A stretch of 33,544 nt of DNA from Mycobacterium colombiense (GCF_003284935.1 NZ_QMEV01000051.1:1-33544), one strand, 5' to 3'. Counted from the stretch's first letter, positions 1-7,985 are shown. The notes: generated by a model not told the origin, from the letters alone. A program made the numbers and translations.

Positions 1-542
1 CGCCCGAGCCCGAGCCCGCCGCGGCTCCGCCGCCGTCGCCCGAATCAGCCTCCGCGCCAGGGGAACTCAACACCGCCGCGGTGCGCAGCATGTGGCCGAC
101 GGTGCGTGAAAAGGTGCGTCAGCGCAGCCGCACCACCGAGGTGATGCTGGCCGGTGCGACCGTGCGGGCCATCGAGGGCAACATGCTGGTGCTGAGCCAT
201 GAATCGGCGCCGCTGGCCAAGCGGCTCTGCGAACAGCGCAACGCCGACGTGATCGCCGAGGCGCTCAAGGACGCGCTCGGCGTGAACTGGCGCGTGCGGT
301 GTGAGGCCGGCGCACCGGCATCGGCGCCGACGGTCCCGCCCGCCGCCGGGGGGAGCGCGCCCGCCGTCCCGAGCGCGGAGGAGCCGGCACCCGACGCGGA
401 CTCCGCGCGGCGCGACGAAGAGGAACACATGCTCGCCGAAGCGGTCCGCGACGAGCCGTCGGCGCCGCGCCGAGACCCCGAAGAGGTCGCGCTGGAACTG
501 CTACAGAATGAGCTGGGCGCCCGTCGCATCGACAACGGCTAG
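1..542 (+). CDS. dnaX: DNA polymerase III subunit gamma/tau, C-terminal fragment
   Basis: Partial gene: the frame is open from base 3 and ends at TAG 540-542, so only about 179 C-terminal residues are present. The clamp-loader ATPase domains lie outside the window. What is visible is a Pro/Ala/Glu-rich linker, a compact domain (residues from LNTAAVRSMWPTVREKVRQR to about GVNWRVRCEAG) typical of the tau C-terminal region of actinobacterial DnaX, and then a disordered acidic tail ending in an RDPEEVALELLQNELGARRI-type segment. In the family, tau links the clamp loader to the polymerase and helicase. The next gene converges on it with a 14-bp gap, as in the M. tuberculosis dnaX (Rv3721c)-Rv3720 order. 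Identity rests on both the domain and the neighbours. Confidence 0.87.
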   Translation, partial: PEPEPAAAPPPSPESASAPGELNTAAVRSMWPTVREKVRQRSRTTEVMLAGATVRAIEGNMLVLSHESAPLAKRLCEQRNADVIAEALKDALGVNWRVRCEAGAPASAPTVPPAAGGSAPAVPSAEEPAPDADSARRDEEEHMLAEAVRDEPSAPRRDPEEVALELLQNELGARRIDNG

Positions 543-556
543 ACGGGGCGGCAGGG

Positions 557-1867
557 TCACGGCGTCCACCACGGCCGCAGCGGCAGGTCGTCGTCGCCGC
601 GCGGGTCGACGTTGGCCGCCAGAACGTGATGCAGCTGAAGGTTGTTCTGCTCGAACGCAACCCGTGACGCCGCCATGTACAGGCCCCACACCTTGGCGGT
701 CGGCAAGCCGACCTCGGCGACGGCCACGTCCCAGTGTTCGACCAGGTTGTGGCACCAGTCGCGCAGCGTCATCGCGTAGTGATGGCGGAAGTTCTCCGCG
801 TGCAGCACCTCCAGGCCCGCGTCCTGGATGTCGCTGGTGATGCGGCCCGAGCCGGTCAGCTCGCCGTCCGGGAAGACGTAGCGATCGGTGAACCCCCCGG
901 CGAACGAGGTCGAGGTGTTGTCGTGGCGGGTGATGCAGTGGTTGAGCAGCAGCCCGCCGGTGCGCAGCTTCGACTTGAGGAAGCCGAAGTAGGCGGGGTA
1001 GTTCTTGACGCCGATGTGCTCGGTCAGCCCGATGGAGGAGACGGCGTCGAACTGCGTCTCACCGACGTCGCGGTAGTCGGTGTGCCGGACCTCGGCCAGC
1101 TCGGTGAGGCCTTCGTCGGCGATCGCCCGCTGCGCCCACTTCGCCTGCTCGGCCGACAGGGTGGCGCCGATGGCCCGCACGCCGTGGCGCGCGGCGTACC
1201 GCACCATGCCGCCCCAGCCGCACCCGACGTCGAGCAGCCGGTCGCCCGGCCGCAGCCGCAACTTCTCGAAAATCAGCCGGTACTTGTTCTGCTGCGCGTC
1301 CTCCAGCGTCGCCTGAGCGTCGGGATACACCGCGCACGTATACGTCATCGACGGACCCAGCACCAGTTCGTAGAAGGTGTTGGAGACGTCGTAGTGGTGG
1401 TGGATGGCCTCGGCGTCACGGGTCTTGGTGTGCATCAGCCCGTCGGCGACCCGGCGCCACCTGGGCGGGGTTTCCTGCGGCGGCGGCGCGACCGGCAGCA
1501 ACCGCTCGAAGCCCAGCGAACGCACGACGTTGGCCAGCACCCGCGCCGGCGGGCGCTTGAACTGCACCCGGTCGGTCAGCGTCTTGAGCAACTGGTACGG
1601 ATCACCCGGGTGCACGCCGTAGGCCTGCAGGTCGCCCGCCACGTAGGCGCGGGCCAGGCCGAGCTCGCCCGGCGCGGTGGCCAGGTAGGTGGCGCCGCGC
1701 GGGGTGCGAAGGTCCAGGCCCAGTTCGGCGTCTTCGCTGCCGGCGGTGCTGCCGTCATAGGCGGTGAACTTCAGCGGATGTCGCCCGGTCGCGGCGAAGA
1801 CCTCCAGGATCTCGGCCATGCTGAGTTTGCCCGTCGACGAGCGGTGCGGTTCTTTGGTCGTCGTCAT
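557..1867 (-). CDS. CFA-type SAM methyltransferase, probable tuberculostearic acid methylene-forming enzyme (TmsB/Cfa, Rv3720 type)
   Basis: A 436-residue member of the cyclopropane-fatty-acyl-phospholipid synthase family. The SAM-binding motif LLDVGCGWGG is at residues 211-220, preceded by HHHYDVSN (156-163) and TYTCAVY (175-181), which are family hallmarks. The N-terminal ~140 residues form the usual lipid-binding domain. Family knowledge: the mycobacterial enzyme next to dnaX (cfa in M. smegmatis) methylates the double bond of phospholipid-bound oleate, and an adjacent FAD enzyme reduces the 10-methylene product to tuberculostearic acid. That partner is present immediately upstream, and the start codon here overlaps its stop as ATGA (1864-1867), so the two are translationally coupled. 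A plain cyclopropane synthase is the alternative, but the FAD partner argues against it. Confidence 0.9.
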   Translation of the reverse strand: MTTTKEPHRSSTGKLSMAEILEVFAATGRHPLKFTAYDGSTAGSEDAELGLDLRTPRGATYLATAPGELGLARAYVAGDLQAYGVHPGDPYQLLKTLTDRVQFKRPPARVLANVVRSLGFERLLPVAPPPQETPPRWRRVADGLMHTKTRDAEAIHHHYDVSNTFYELVLGPSMTYTCAVYPDAQATLEDAQQNKYRLIFEKLRLRPGDRLLDVGCGWGGMVRYAARHGVRAIGATLSAEQAKWAQRAIADEGLTELAEVRHTDYRDVGETQFDAVSSIGLTEHIGVKNYPAYFGFLKSKLRTGGLLLNHCITRHDNTSTSFAGGFTDRYVFPDGELTGSGRITSDIQDAGLEVLHAENFRHHYAMTLRDWCHNLVEHWDVAVAEVGLPTAKVWGLYMAASRVAFEQNNLQLHHVLAANVDPRGDDDLPLRPWWTP

Positions 1868-3252
1868 CGCCGTTGTACCGCCTTTGCGTAGAGGTCGAGT
1901 AAACGAGAATCGGGGTCATAGGTTTTCTTGACGGTGTTGTAGGCCTCGCCGCCGTACAACTCGTCGAAGTCCTCGCGGGAGTAGTACGAGTCCGAGTACA
2001 GCGACTTGTGCCCGTCGAGCTCGCCCACCTTGGCTTCGATCATCCGGTTGGTGGCGCCCTCGGTGGGGCCGGCCGGGACCGACGACCAGAAGCCGATGTT
2101 GACGTAGGTGTGATCCGGCCGCATCGGGTACAGCGGCCAGCCCTCGTGGTCGCGTAGACGCAACGGGCACAACCAGATTGGCGTGATGGGAACGCTATCG
2201 AGGAACCATTCCAGGAAGTCGCAGGTCCGTTCGACCGGCACCTCGACGTCTTGCACCACCCGTTCGCGCGGTGGCCGGCCGTGGCGCTTCTCGATCCGGT
2301 CGGCGATGCCGAACCGCCGATCCATCGCGATGAGCTTCGAGTAGAAACTGCTGCGCCGGTAGCGGCGCGGCCACCAGCGCCGCAGCCGCGGGTCCTGCAC
2401 GCCGAAGGCGCGCGAGCACCAGAACCAGTCGGTGTCCCAGCGCCAGAAGTAATCGTTCATGGTCAGCCGGTCATCCTTGGTGGCCTCGACGCCCGCCGAG
2501 TCGTGCCGGATGGACTGGTAGTAGATGTTGCGGCCGGTGTAGTCGCTGACCGGGCCGGGGGTGGTGGTTCGTCGGCCCACGCACAGGTAGCTTTCGTCGG
2601 CGCTGAACACCACCCCGTCGAGGTAGTCCACCGGCGTCCCGCCCTGCCCGCCGGTGTCGATGATGCGTTCCATCGCCGCGACCAGATCGGGCAGCGAGCG
2701 GAACCGGACGTGCCGCAGCGCCACGAACGGCGCGATGGGTTCCAGCTCGATCCGAAGACGCGTCGAATAGCCAAGCGTCCCATAGGAATTCGGGAAGGCG
2801 CGGAAGAGGTCGGGATGCTGGGTGCGCGAGGTGGTGAGCAAATCGCCAGCGCCGGTGAGGATGTCCATCTCCAGCACCGATTCGTGCGGCAGGCCGTTGC
2901 GAAACGACGACGACTCGATACCCAGTCCGCTCACCGCGCCACCGAGGGTGATGGTCTTGAGCTGGGGGACGACCAGCGGTGAAAGGCCGTACGGCAGTGT
3001 GGCGGCGACCAGGTCCGCGTACGTGCACATGCCGGCGACGTCGGCCGTGCGGGTTTCGGGGTCCACGCTCAAAACGCCGGTCAGCCCGGACGTGTCCAGG
3101 CCGGGCGCATCGCGTTTGGTCCGGGCGCGGAACAGATTTGACGTCGGCTTGGCCAGCCGGACGACCGAGGTTGCCGGGATGGATCGATAACTTGCCAGCA
3201 TCCGGTCTACGCCGGACTTGTGGGCCGAGAGTGCAGATCCAAGGACAGGCAC
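1864..3252 (-). CDS. FAD-binding oxidoreductase, probable 10-methylene reductase (TmsA type, Rv3719 homologue)
   Basis: FAD-linked oxidase with an N-terminal PCMH-type FAD domain (recognisable stretch TLGGAVSGLGIESSSFRNG) and a C-terminal half resembling DprE1/DHCR24-like reductases (VNIGFWSSVP, RLLDLYAKAV at the end). In actinobacteria, enzymes of this kind encoded beside a CFA-type methyltransferase reduce 10-methylene to 10-methyl stearate. Start choice: the frame stays open to 3375, but that would run into the divergent SRPBCC gene. I prefer GTG 3252 (462 residues) because a TANNNT -10 box (TAGGGT, 3265-3260) sits exactly 7 nt upstream, the geometry of a leaderless mycobacterial transcript. 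A TTG at 3276 (470 residues) is a plausible alternative. The gene is coupled to the downstream methyltransferase by ATGA overlap. Confidence 0.85.
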   Translation of the reverse strand: MPVLGSALSAHKSGVDRMLASYRSIPATSVVRLAKPTSNLFRARTKRDAPGLDTSGLTGVLSVDPETRTADVAGMCTYADLVAATLPYGLSPLVVPQLKTITLGGAVSGLGIESSSFRNGLPHESVLEMDILTGAGDLLTTSRTQHPDLFRAFPNSYGTLGYSTRLRIELEPIAPFVALRHVRFRSLPDLVAAMERIIDTGGQGGTPVDYLDGVVFSADESYLCVGRRTTTPGPVSDYTGRNIYYQSIRHDSAGVEATKDDRLTMNDYFWRWDTDWFWCSRAFGVQDPRLRRWWPRRYRRSSFYSKLIAMDRRFGIADRIEKRHGRPPRERVVQDVEVPVERTCDFLEWFLDSVPITPIWLCPLRLRDHEGWPLYPMRPDHTYVNIGFWSSVPAGPTEGATNRMIEAKVGELDGHKSLYSDSYYSREDFDELYGGEAYNTVKKTYDPDSRLLDLYAKAVQRR

Positions 3253-3259
3253 CAGATAT

Positions 3260-3265
3260 ACCCTA
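3260..3265 (-). promoter_or_regulatory. -10 box of a leaderless promoter for the FAD oxidoreductase
   Basis: On the minus strand TAGGGT is followed by 7 nt (ATATCTG) and then GTG. Mycobacterial -10 elements follow TANNNT, with transcription starting 6-8 nt downstream, so the mRNA would begin at or next to the start codon. No Shine-Dalgarno sequence is seen upstream of this or the alternative TTG start. Confidence 0.5.
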
Positions 3266-3337
3266 GTCTTCGACAACAGCCCGTGCACCCGTCGCGAGCG
3301 GGCGGCACCGGGGAAATCATCGTGAGGAGGGATCGCC

Positions 3338-3775
3338 TTGGGACAGGTGAGCGCAGAGAGCACCATCTTGGTCAACGCGGAGCCCGCGGCAACCCTTGCC
3401 GCCGTCGCGGACTACCAGAATGTCCGCCCGAAGATCCTGTCCCCGCAGTACAGCGACTACCAGGTGCTGCAGGGCGGTCAGGGCGCGGGCACGGTCGCCA
3501 AGTGGAAGCTGCAGGCCACCAAGTCACGCGTGCGCGACGTGCAGGTCAACGTCGACGTGGCCGGGCACACCGTCATCGAGAAGGACGCGAACTCGTCCAT
3601 GATCATCAACTGGACGGTGGCCCCCGCCGGGCCCGGCTCCAGCGTCACCGTGAAGACCACCTGGACGGGCGCGGGCGGTGTGAAGGGCTTCTTCGAAAAG
3701 ACCTTTGCGCCGTTGGGGCTGAAGAGGATTCAGGGCGAGGTGCTGGCCAACCTGAAAAAAGAGCTGGAGAGCTGA
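3338..3775 (+). CDS. SRPBCC (START-like) family protein, Rv3718c homologue
   Basis: A 145-residue protein beginning at TTG 3338 behind a near-perfect Shine-Dalgarno GAGGAGG (3324-3330), which fixes the start. The layout is that of a polyketide-cyclase/START-like SRPBCC fold: an N-terminal beta strand with helix (STILVNAEPAATLAAVADY), a central sheet (residues 50-110), and a long C-terminal helix (GLKRIQGEVLANLKKELE). Such folds make a hydrophobic pocket for lipids or other small molecules, and the ligand here is unknown. No catalytic motif is evident. It is transcribed divergently from the tuberculostearic acid gene pair, so a lipid-related role is possible but only by association. It ends one base before the stop of the convergent amidase gene. 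Confidence 0.85.
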   Translation: MGQVSAESTILVNAEPAATLAAVADYQNVRPKILSPQYSDYQVLQGGQGAGTVAKWKLQATKSRVRDVQVNVDVAGHTVIEKDANSSMIINWTVAPAGPGSSVTVKTTWTGAGGVKGFFEKTFAPLGLKRIQGEVLANLKKELES

Positions 3776-3776
3776 G

Positions 3777-4538
3777 CTAGCGGGCCTGGCCCTGCGAGGC
3801 CAGGAACCCCGCGACTCCGCGGACCAGCGCGTCGGCGTACTTCTGCCGGCCCTCGGCGGATTCCATCAGCGCCGAGTCGGCGGGATTCTTCATGTTGCCG
3901 CACTCGACCAGGATCGACGGGTACTGCGCCAGGTTCAGGCCGGTCAGATCCGAGCGGCCGTAGAGACCGTTCTGGCCGATGTAGTTGGCCGGCGGGATCC
4001 CCGCGCCCTGCATCTGGTCGCGCATGATCCGCGCGTACTGCACCGACGGGCCCGCCTGCACCTGGTTGAGCGGCGGCGCCGAGTAGTTGACGTGGAATCC
4101 CCGGCCGGACGGCGGACCGCCGTCGGCGTGGATGGACAGCACCGCGTTGGGATGCAGCGCGTTGGCCGCGTTCGCGCGTTCGTCGACGCACGGCCCCAGG
4201 CCGCTGTCGTTGGCGCGGGACAGCGCGGTCCGCACTCCCAGGGCGCTCAGCTCGGCGCGCACGCGCAGCGCGGTGTCCCAGGTGAAGGTGTGCTCCATGT
4301 AGCCGCTGTTGGTGGCCGTTCCGCTGGTCTGGCAATCCTTGGTGCCGCCGCGGCCGGTGGGCACCTGACGGTTGATGGAGCCGTCGTTCGAGCCGTTATG
4401 GCCCGGATCGATGAAAACCACCATGCCGGCGATGTTGGACGGGACCGCTGTCGCGGTCGGCATGATCGCCGTCGAAGCGGCGACGAGCACACCGACCGCC
4501 ACTTTGATCCCGACACGTCTGCTCAGTCGTAGGTCCAC
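3777..4538 (-). CDS. ami1: Secreted zinc-dependent N-acetylmuramoyl-L-alanine amidase (Ami1, Rv3717 type)
   Basis: A 253-residue Amidase_3 enzyme with a Sec signal peptide (hydrophobic stretch about residues 11-31). The zinc ligands are visible: H47 in VFIDPGHNG, E82 in MEHTFTWDTALRVRAEL and H137 in LSIHADG. The catalytic glutamate is E212 in LVECGNMKNP. The family cleaves the bond between N-acetylmuramic acid and L-alanine in peptidoglycan. The M. tuberculosis enzyme is a minimal amidase without a wall-binding domain, and the same is true here, since nothing extends beyond the catalytic fold. Two cysteines at 69 and 117 could form a disulfide. The GTG start at 4538 lies 6 nt from a TAGCTT -10 box, so the transcript is probably leaderless. 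It is convergent with the SRPBCC gene. Confidence 0.93.
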   Translation of the reverse strand: MDLRLSRRVGIKVAVGVLVAASTAIMPTATAVPSNIAGMVVFIDPGHNGSNDGSINRQVPTGRGGTKDCQTSGTATNSGYMEHTFTWDTALRVRAELSALGVRTALSRANDSGLGPCVDERANAANALHPNAVLSIHADGGPPSGRGFHVNYSAPPLNQVQAGPSVQYARIMRDQMQGAGIPPANYIGQNGLYGRSDLTGLNLAQYPSILVECGNMKNPADSALMESAEGRQKYADALVRGVAGFLASQGQAR

Positions 4539-4544
4539 GGCGCA

Positions 4545-4550
4545 AAGCTA
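4545..4550 (-). promoter_or_regulatory. -10 box of a leaderless promoter for the amidase
   Basis: Minus-strand TAGCTT, then 6 nt (TGCGCC), then the GTG start. This is the exact TANNNT-N6-start spacing of leaderless mycobacterial genes, and no ribosome binding site precedes the gene. Confidence 0.5.
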
Positions 4551-4636
4551 ACGCCGCGCGGTCTACGCTGGGGGTTTCGAATCGCCGGAGACTCACGAGC
4601 GAAACCAACTCGAGACCAAGATGCGAGGGGATTGTC

Positions 4637-4981
4637 ATGCAACCCGGAGGCGACATGTCGGCGCTGCTCGCCCAGGCGCAGCAGATGCAGCAAAAGCTCA
4701 TGGAGGCCCAGCAACAACTGGCGAACGCCGAGGTGCATGGTCAGGCCGGCGGGGGTTTGGTCGAGGTCGTCGTCAAGGGCAGCGGCGAGGTGATCGCGGT
4801 GAAGATCGACCCGTCCGTCGTCGACCCGTCAGACATCGAGACCCTGCAGGACTTGATCGTCGGCGCCATGGGGGACGCGTCCAAGCAGGTCACCCGGATG
4901 GCCCAGGAGCGATTGGGGTCGCTGGCCGGCGGCTTCGGCCCCCCGCCGGGGCAACCGCCCGCGCCGGCGCAGGGGCTTTAG
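4637..4981 (+). CDS. ybaB: YbaB/EbfC family nucleoid-associated protein
   Basis: A 114-residue protein with the family's layout: an N-terminal helix rich in Gln/Met (MSALLAQAQQMQQKLMEAQQ), a short beta core ending in VKGSGEVIAVKIDPSVVDP, and a helix (LQDLIVGAMGDASKQVTRMA). A Pro/Gly-rich tail (GFGPPPGQPPAPAQG) is added at the C-terminus. YbaB dimers bind DNA non-specifically and the gene is very often linked to recR, which follows here after 15 bp. The start ATG 4637 has GAGGGG (4625-4630) upstream. This is the Rv3716c position in M. tuberculosis. Confidence 0.93.
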   Translation: MQPGGDMSALLAQAQQMQQKLMEAQQQLANAEVHGQAGGGLVEVVVKGSGEVIAVKIDPSVVDPSDIETLQDLIVGAMGDASKQVTRMAQERLGSLAGGFGPPPGQPPAPAQGL

Positions 4982-4996
4982 GCTCTCGCCACCGTC

Positions 4997-5608
4997 ATGT
5001 TCGAAGGACCCGTCCAGGATTTGATCGACGAGCTCGGCAAGCTGCCGGGCATCGGGCCCAAAAGCGCGCAACGCATCGCCTTTCACCTGTTGTCGGTCGA
5101 ACCGCCGGACATCGACCGGCTGACCGCGGTGCTGGCGAAGGTCCGCGACGGCGTGCGGTTCTGTGCCGTGTGCGGCAACGTCTCCGACAACGAGCGATGC
5201 CGGATCTGCGCGGATCCCCGCCGGGACGGCTCGCAGGTGTGCGTCGTCGAGGAACCCAAGGACGTCCAGGCCGTCGAGCGCACCCGCGAATTCCGCGGCC
5301 GCTACCACGTGCTGGGCGGTGCGCTCGATCCGTTGTCCGGGGTGGGGCCCGATCAGCTGCGGATCCGCGAGCTGTTGAGCCGGATCGGTGAGCGGGTCGA
5401 CGACGTCGACATCACCGAGGTGATCATCGCCACCGACCCGAACACGGAGGGCGAGGCGACCGCCACTTACCTGGTGCGGATGCTGCGCGACATCCCGGGC
5501 CTGACGGTGACCCGGATCGCGTCGGGGCTGCCGATGGGCGGGGACCTGGAGTTCGCCGACGAGTTGACGCTCGGTCGTGCCCTAGCCGGGCGCCGGGCCA
5601 TGGTCTGA
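4997..5608 (+). CDS. recR: Recombination mediator protein RecR
   Basis: A 203-residue protein of normal RecR length. An N-terminal helix-hairpin-helix segment (LPGIGPKSAQRIAFHLL, residues 16-32) is followed by the C4 zinc finger with C56, C59, C68 and C71 (CAVCG...CRIC). A Toprim domain follows, with VVEEPKD at 83-89 and IIATDPNTEGEATATYL at 143-159. RecR works with RecO and RecF to load RecA on gapped DNA coated with single-strand binding protein. It lies 15 bp after ybaB, in the same probable transcript, the common ybaB-recR pairing of bacteria. Confidence 0.97.
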   Translation: MFEGPVQDLIDELGKLPGIGPKSAQRIAFHLLSVEPPDIDRLTAVLAKVRDGVRFCAVCGNVSDNERCRICADPRRDGSQVCVVEEPKDVQAVERTREFRGRYHVLGGALDPLSGVGPDQLRIRELLSRIGERVDDVDITEVIIATDPNTEGEATATYLVRMLRDIPGLTVTRIASGLPMGGDLEFADELTLGRALAGRRAMV

Positions 5609-5615
5609 GGTCTGT

Positions 5616-6038
5616 TCAGCCCTTAGTCAGTTGGAACGCTCTGGTGACGGTCGTGCCCGGCGCCCCGCCGCACCCGTCCGCTAGCGTCGTCCGGCCCTCG
5701 CCGGCAAGCGACACCGCGTCGAAGCTGTAGTCGACGGTCGCGGGGACCGAAGCGCCGTTCGCGCACGGCGCCTGGGCGGGGCCGCTGTGGCTCCACCGCC
5801 CGTCCGCGAGGTGGAACTCCCAACTGATGACGAACGTCCCGCCGCCCTGCGAGGTCGCCAGCGTGCAGTCGGACCCGCATGGGACGAACACCCACGCGGT
5901 CGCATTGTCGCTGTCGGTGTAGAGCACGGTGTATCGGCCCATGGGGACCTCGGGGTTGGCGCGCGCCGGCGGCGGCGACGCGAGGAACGCGGCGGTCAAC
6001 GCGGCACCGGCGGCGAGTCTGTGGCTGATCTTCGTCAT
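5616..6038 (-). CDS. Small secreted cysteine-containing protein of unknown function, downstream of murT-gatD
   Basis: A 140-residue protein that I do not recognise as a characterised family. It has a Sec signal peptide with probable cleavage after ARA (about residue 27), then a mature domain of about 113 residues with four cysteines (C54, C58, C92, C123) that could form two disulfides. It has a beta-rich pattern (MGRYTVLYTDSDNATAWVF and similar), the general look of several small secreted mycobacterial proteins. The start ATG 6038 is preceded by AGGAAG, which overlaps the gatD stop codon, and only 11 bp separate the genes, so translation with gatD is likely. In M. tuberculosis, as I recall it, the gene next to cobQ2 is Rv3714c in the opposite orientation, so this placement may differ. 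A role in envelope biology is inference from context. Confidence 0.75.
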   Translation of the reverse strand: MTKISHRLAAGAALTAAFLASPPPARANPEVPMGRYTVLYTDSDNATAWVFVPCGSDCTLATSQGGGTFVISWEFHLADGRWSHSGPAQAPCANGASVPATVDYSFDAVSLAGEGRTTLADGCGGAPGTTVTRAFQLTKG

Positions 6039-6049
6039 CTCGTTTCTTC

Positions 6050-6757
6050 CTAGCGCGCCGCTAACCGTTCGCGGCGCAGCAAGTCCACCTCCGGCATGGG
6101 CAGCGGCGGCAGCTCACCGACCACCGTGCCGAGCAGCAGGTCGGCCAGTTGCGGGTTGCGGGCCAGGCATGGCCCGTGCATGTAGGTCGCGATCACGCTG
6201 CCCTGCACCGCGCCGTCGAAGCCGTCGCCGGACCTGTTGCCCGCGCCCTTGACCACGGCGCCCAGCGGAGAGGCCGCCGGTCCCAGGACGGTGCCGCCGC
6301 GGTGGTTCTCGAAACCGGTGAGGCGCTCGGTCAGGCCCGCCAGCAGCGGATTGGTCGCCAGCTCGCCGATGGTGCGCGCCTGTTGCGGCGACGTCGTCGC
6401 GTCCAGCATGCCCACGCCGTCGACGCGTTCCCCGGCCGACGTTTCATACCAGTGCCCGAGCATCTGAACGGCCGCGCAGATGGCCAGCACCGGAGCGCCC
6501 CGCTCCGCGGCGCGCTGCAGGCCGGGGTATTTGATCAGGTGCCGGGTGGCCAGGCGCTGCGCGTAGTCCTCCGCGCCGCCCAGCGTGTAGAGGTCCAGCG
6601 ACTCGGGCACCGGGTCGGCCAGCGTGATCTCGACGATCTCGGCGGCGAGGCCGCGCAGCCGGAGCCGCTGCCGCAGCACCAGCGCGTTGCCGCCGTCGCC
6701 GTAGGTGCCCATCACGTCGGGCAGCACCAGGCCGATCCGCACCACCGAGTCAGCCAT
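6050..6757 (-). CDS. gatD: Lipid II isoglutaminyl synthase, glutaminase subunit GatD (CobQ2)
   Basis: A 235-residue class I glutamine amidotransferase-like protein. The nucleophile is C94 in LAICAAVQMLG, H194 in YMHGPCLARNP is the catalytic histidine, and R128 (SPQQARTIGEL) matches the substrate-binding arginine of Staphylococcus aureus GatD. GatD hydrolyses glutamine and passes ammonia to MurT, which amidates the D-glutamate of lipid II. The amidated stem peptide is a better substrate for transpeptidases. The start ATG 6757 is chosen because it overlaps the end of murT by 8 bp (ATGGCTGA). Longer open frame upstream only shadows murT. The older name cobQ2 comes from similarity to cobyric acid synthase, but no cobalamin gene is nearby. 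Confidence 0.95.
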   Translation of the reverse strand: MADSVVRIGLVLPDVMGTYGDGGNALVLRQRLRLRGLAAEIVEITLADPVPESLDLYTLGGAEDYAQRLATRHLIKYPGLQRAAERGAPVLAICAAVQMLGHWYETSAGERVDGVGMLDATTSPQQARTIGELATNPLLAGLTERLTGFENHRGGTVLGPAASPLGAVVKGAGNRSGDGFDGAVQGSVIATYMHGPCLARNPQLADLLLGTVVGELPPLPMPEVDLLRRERLAAR

Positions 6758-7979
6758 GGCGCGCCAACGCTCGTTGCAGCTGGAGGAAGGCGGTGTAGTT
6801 GGCGACGACCTCCACCCGACCGGGCGGGCACGACGCGATCGCGGCCACGGTGTCGTGCACCAAGGTGTGCTCGACGCCCGCATAGCCCAGCCGAACCGCC
6901 AGGTCGGTGCCGCGCTCACCGGCCGCCACCACGTCCGTCTCCTCGAAGTGCTCGAACCGCACGTCCCACAGCCAGGACAGGTCTTCCCCGTCGGGCACCT
7001 GGCCGTTGACCGAGATGACCACCCCGGCCGCGTGCTTGTCCACCATCGACAGCGCCTCCTGCCAGCCGGCGGGGTTTTTGGCCAGCAGGATGCGCACCTC
7101 GTGCGCGCCGACGCGCACGGTCCGATACCGCCCCGCCACCTCGTCGACCGCCGAGACGGCCGCCACCGCCGACGCCGGATCCGCGCCCAACGCGACCGCG
7201 GCCGCGACGGCCTGGGCGGCGTTGCCCCGGTTGACCGCGCCCGGCAGCGCCAGCCGCATCGGCAGCGACAGGCCGTCGGGCCCGTAGAGGGTGTCGTCGT
7301 CGAACCACCACTGCGGGCTGGGCCGTTTGAAGTCCGCGCCCGTGGAGTACCAGTGGCCCCGGTCGCGGACGATGACCTCGCCGCTGCGCGGGCAGCTGAC
7401 CGAGTCGTTCGACCACGACCCACCCGCGGCCACCCACACGACGTTCGGGCAGTCGTAGGCGGCCGACGTCATCAGCACGTCGTCGCAATTGGCCACGACG
7501 ACCGCCCCGGGATGCCGGGCCAGGCCCGCGCGCAGGGTGCGCTCGATGACGTTGATCTCGCCGACCCGGTCCAGCTGGTCGCGCGACAGGTTGAGCAGCA
7601 CCACGACGCTGGGGTCGACGGCGTCGGACACGTGCGGGACGTGCATTTCGTCGACTTCCAGGGCCGCCAGCGGCGCATCCCGGTCGGCGGCCAGCGCGGC
7701 GACCAGCCCGGCGTCCATGTTGGCGCCCTCGGCGTTGGTGGCCACCGCGCCCAGCGTCGCCAGCGCGGCCGACGTCATCCGGGTGGTGGTGGACTTGCCG
7801 TTGGTGCCGGTGACGATGACGGTGCGCCGTCCCGCGCCGAGTTGCCCGAGCACCGAGCGGTCCAGCGTCATCGCGATCAGGCCGCCGATCATCGCCCCGG
7901 CCCCGCGTCCGGTCACCCGCGACGCCCAGCGCGCGCTCGCTCCTGCGGCGAGGGCCAGACGGGCACGGGTGGTAACCAC
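6750..7979 (-). CDS. murT: Lipid II isoglutaminyl synthase, Mur-ligase subunit MurT
   Basis: A 409-residue Mur ligase-like enzyme. The P-loop is TGTNGKSTTTR (57-67), the central domain carries ALEVDEMHVPHV (106-117) and LLNLSRDQLDR (128-138), and the DUF1727 C-terminal domain carries SWLWDVRFE (335-343), where D339 probably completes the GatD catalytic triad. MurT activates the alpha-carboxyl of D-Glu in lipid II with ATP, and GatD supplies ammonia. The Cys4 zinc ribbon known from staphylococcal and streptococcal MurT is mostly lost here: only C196 (SCPRSG) remains and the second pair is replaced near STGADFKRP. The GTG start at 7979 lies 6 nt from a TAAACT -10 box, hence probably leaderless. 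The stop lies inside gatD. Confidence 0.95.
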   Translation of the reverse strand: MVTTRARLALAAGASARWASRVTGRGAGAMIGGLIAMTLDRSVLGQLGAGRRTVIVTGTNGKSTTTRMTSAALATLGAVATNAEGANMDAGLVAALAADRDAPLAALEVDEMHVPHVSDAVDPSVVVLLNLSRDQLDRVGEINVIERTLRAGLARHPGAVVVANCDDVLMTSAAYDCPNVVWVAAGGSWSNDSVSCPRSGEVIVRDRGHWYSTGADFKRPSPQWWFDDDTLYGPDGLSLPMRLALPGAVNRGNAAQAVAAAVALGADPASAVAAVSAVDEVAGRYRTVRVGAHEVRILLAKNPAGWQEALSMVDKHAAGVVISVNGQVPDGEDLSWLWDVRFEHFEETDVVAAGERGTDLAVRLGYAGVEHTLVHDTVAAIASCPPGRVEVVANYTAFLQLQRALARHG

Positions 7980-7985
7980 CCGGGA

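Noticed and set aside
557..1891. Long plus-strand open frame (734-1891) and others opposite the methyltransferase gene
   Set aside because: Antisense shadow of a conserved gene in high-GC DNA; Arg/Gly/Val-rich product without domains.
3253..3375. Longer N-terminus of the FAD reductase
   Set aside because: It would overlap the divergent SRPBCC gene and its Shine-Dalgarno sequence, and conserved sequence begins after GTG 3252.
6050..7423. 457-residue minus-strand frame joining gatD to sequence overlapping murT
   Set aside because: Only the last 235 residues match GatD; the upstream part is out-of-frame murT and is Arg/Pro-rich nonsense.
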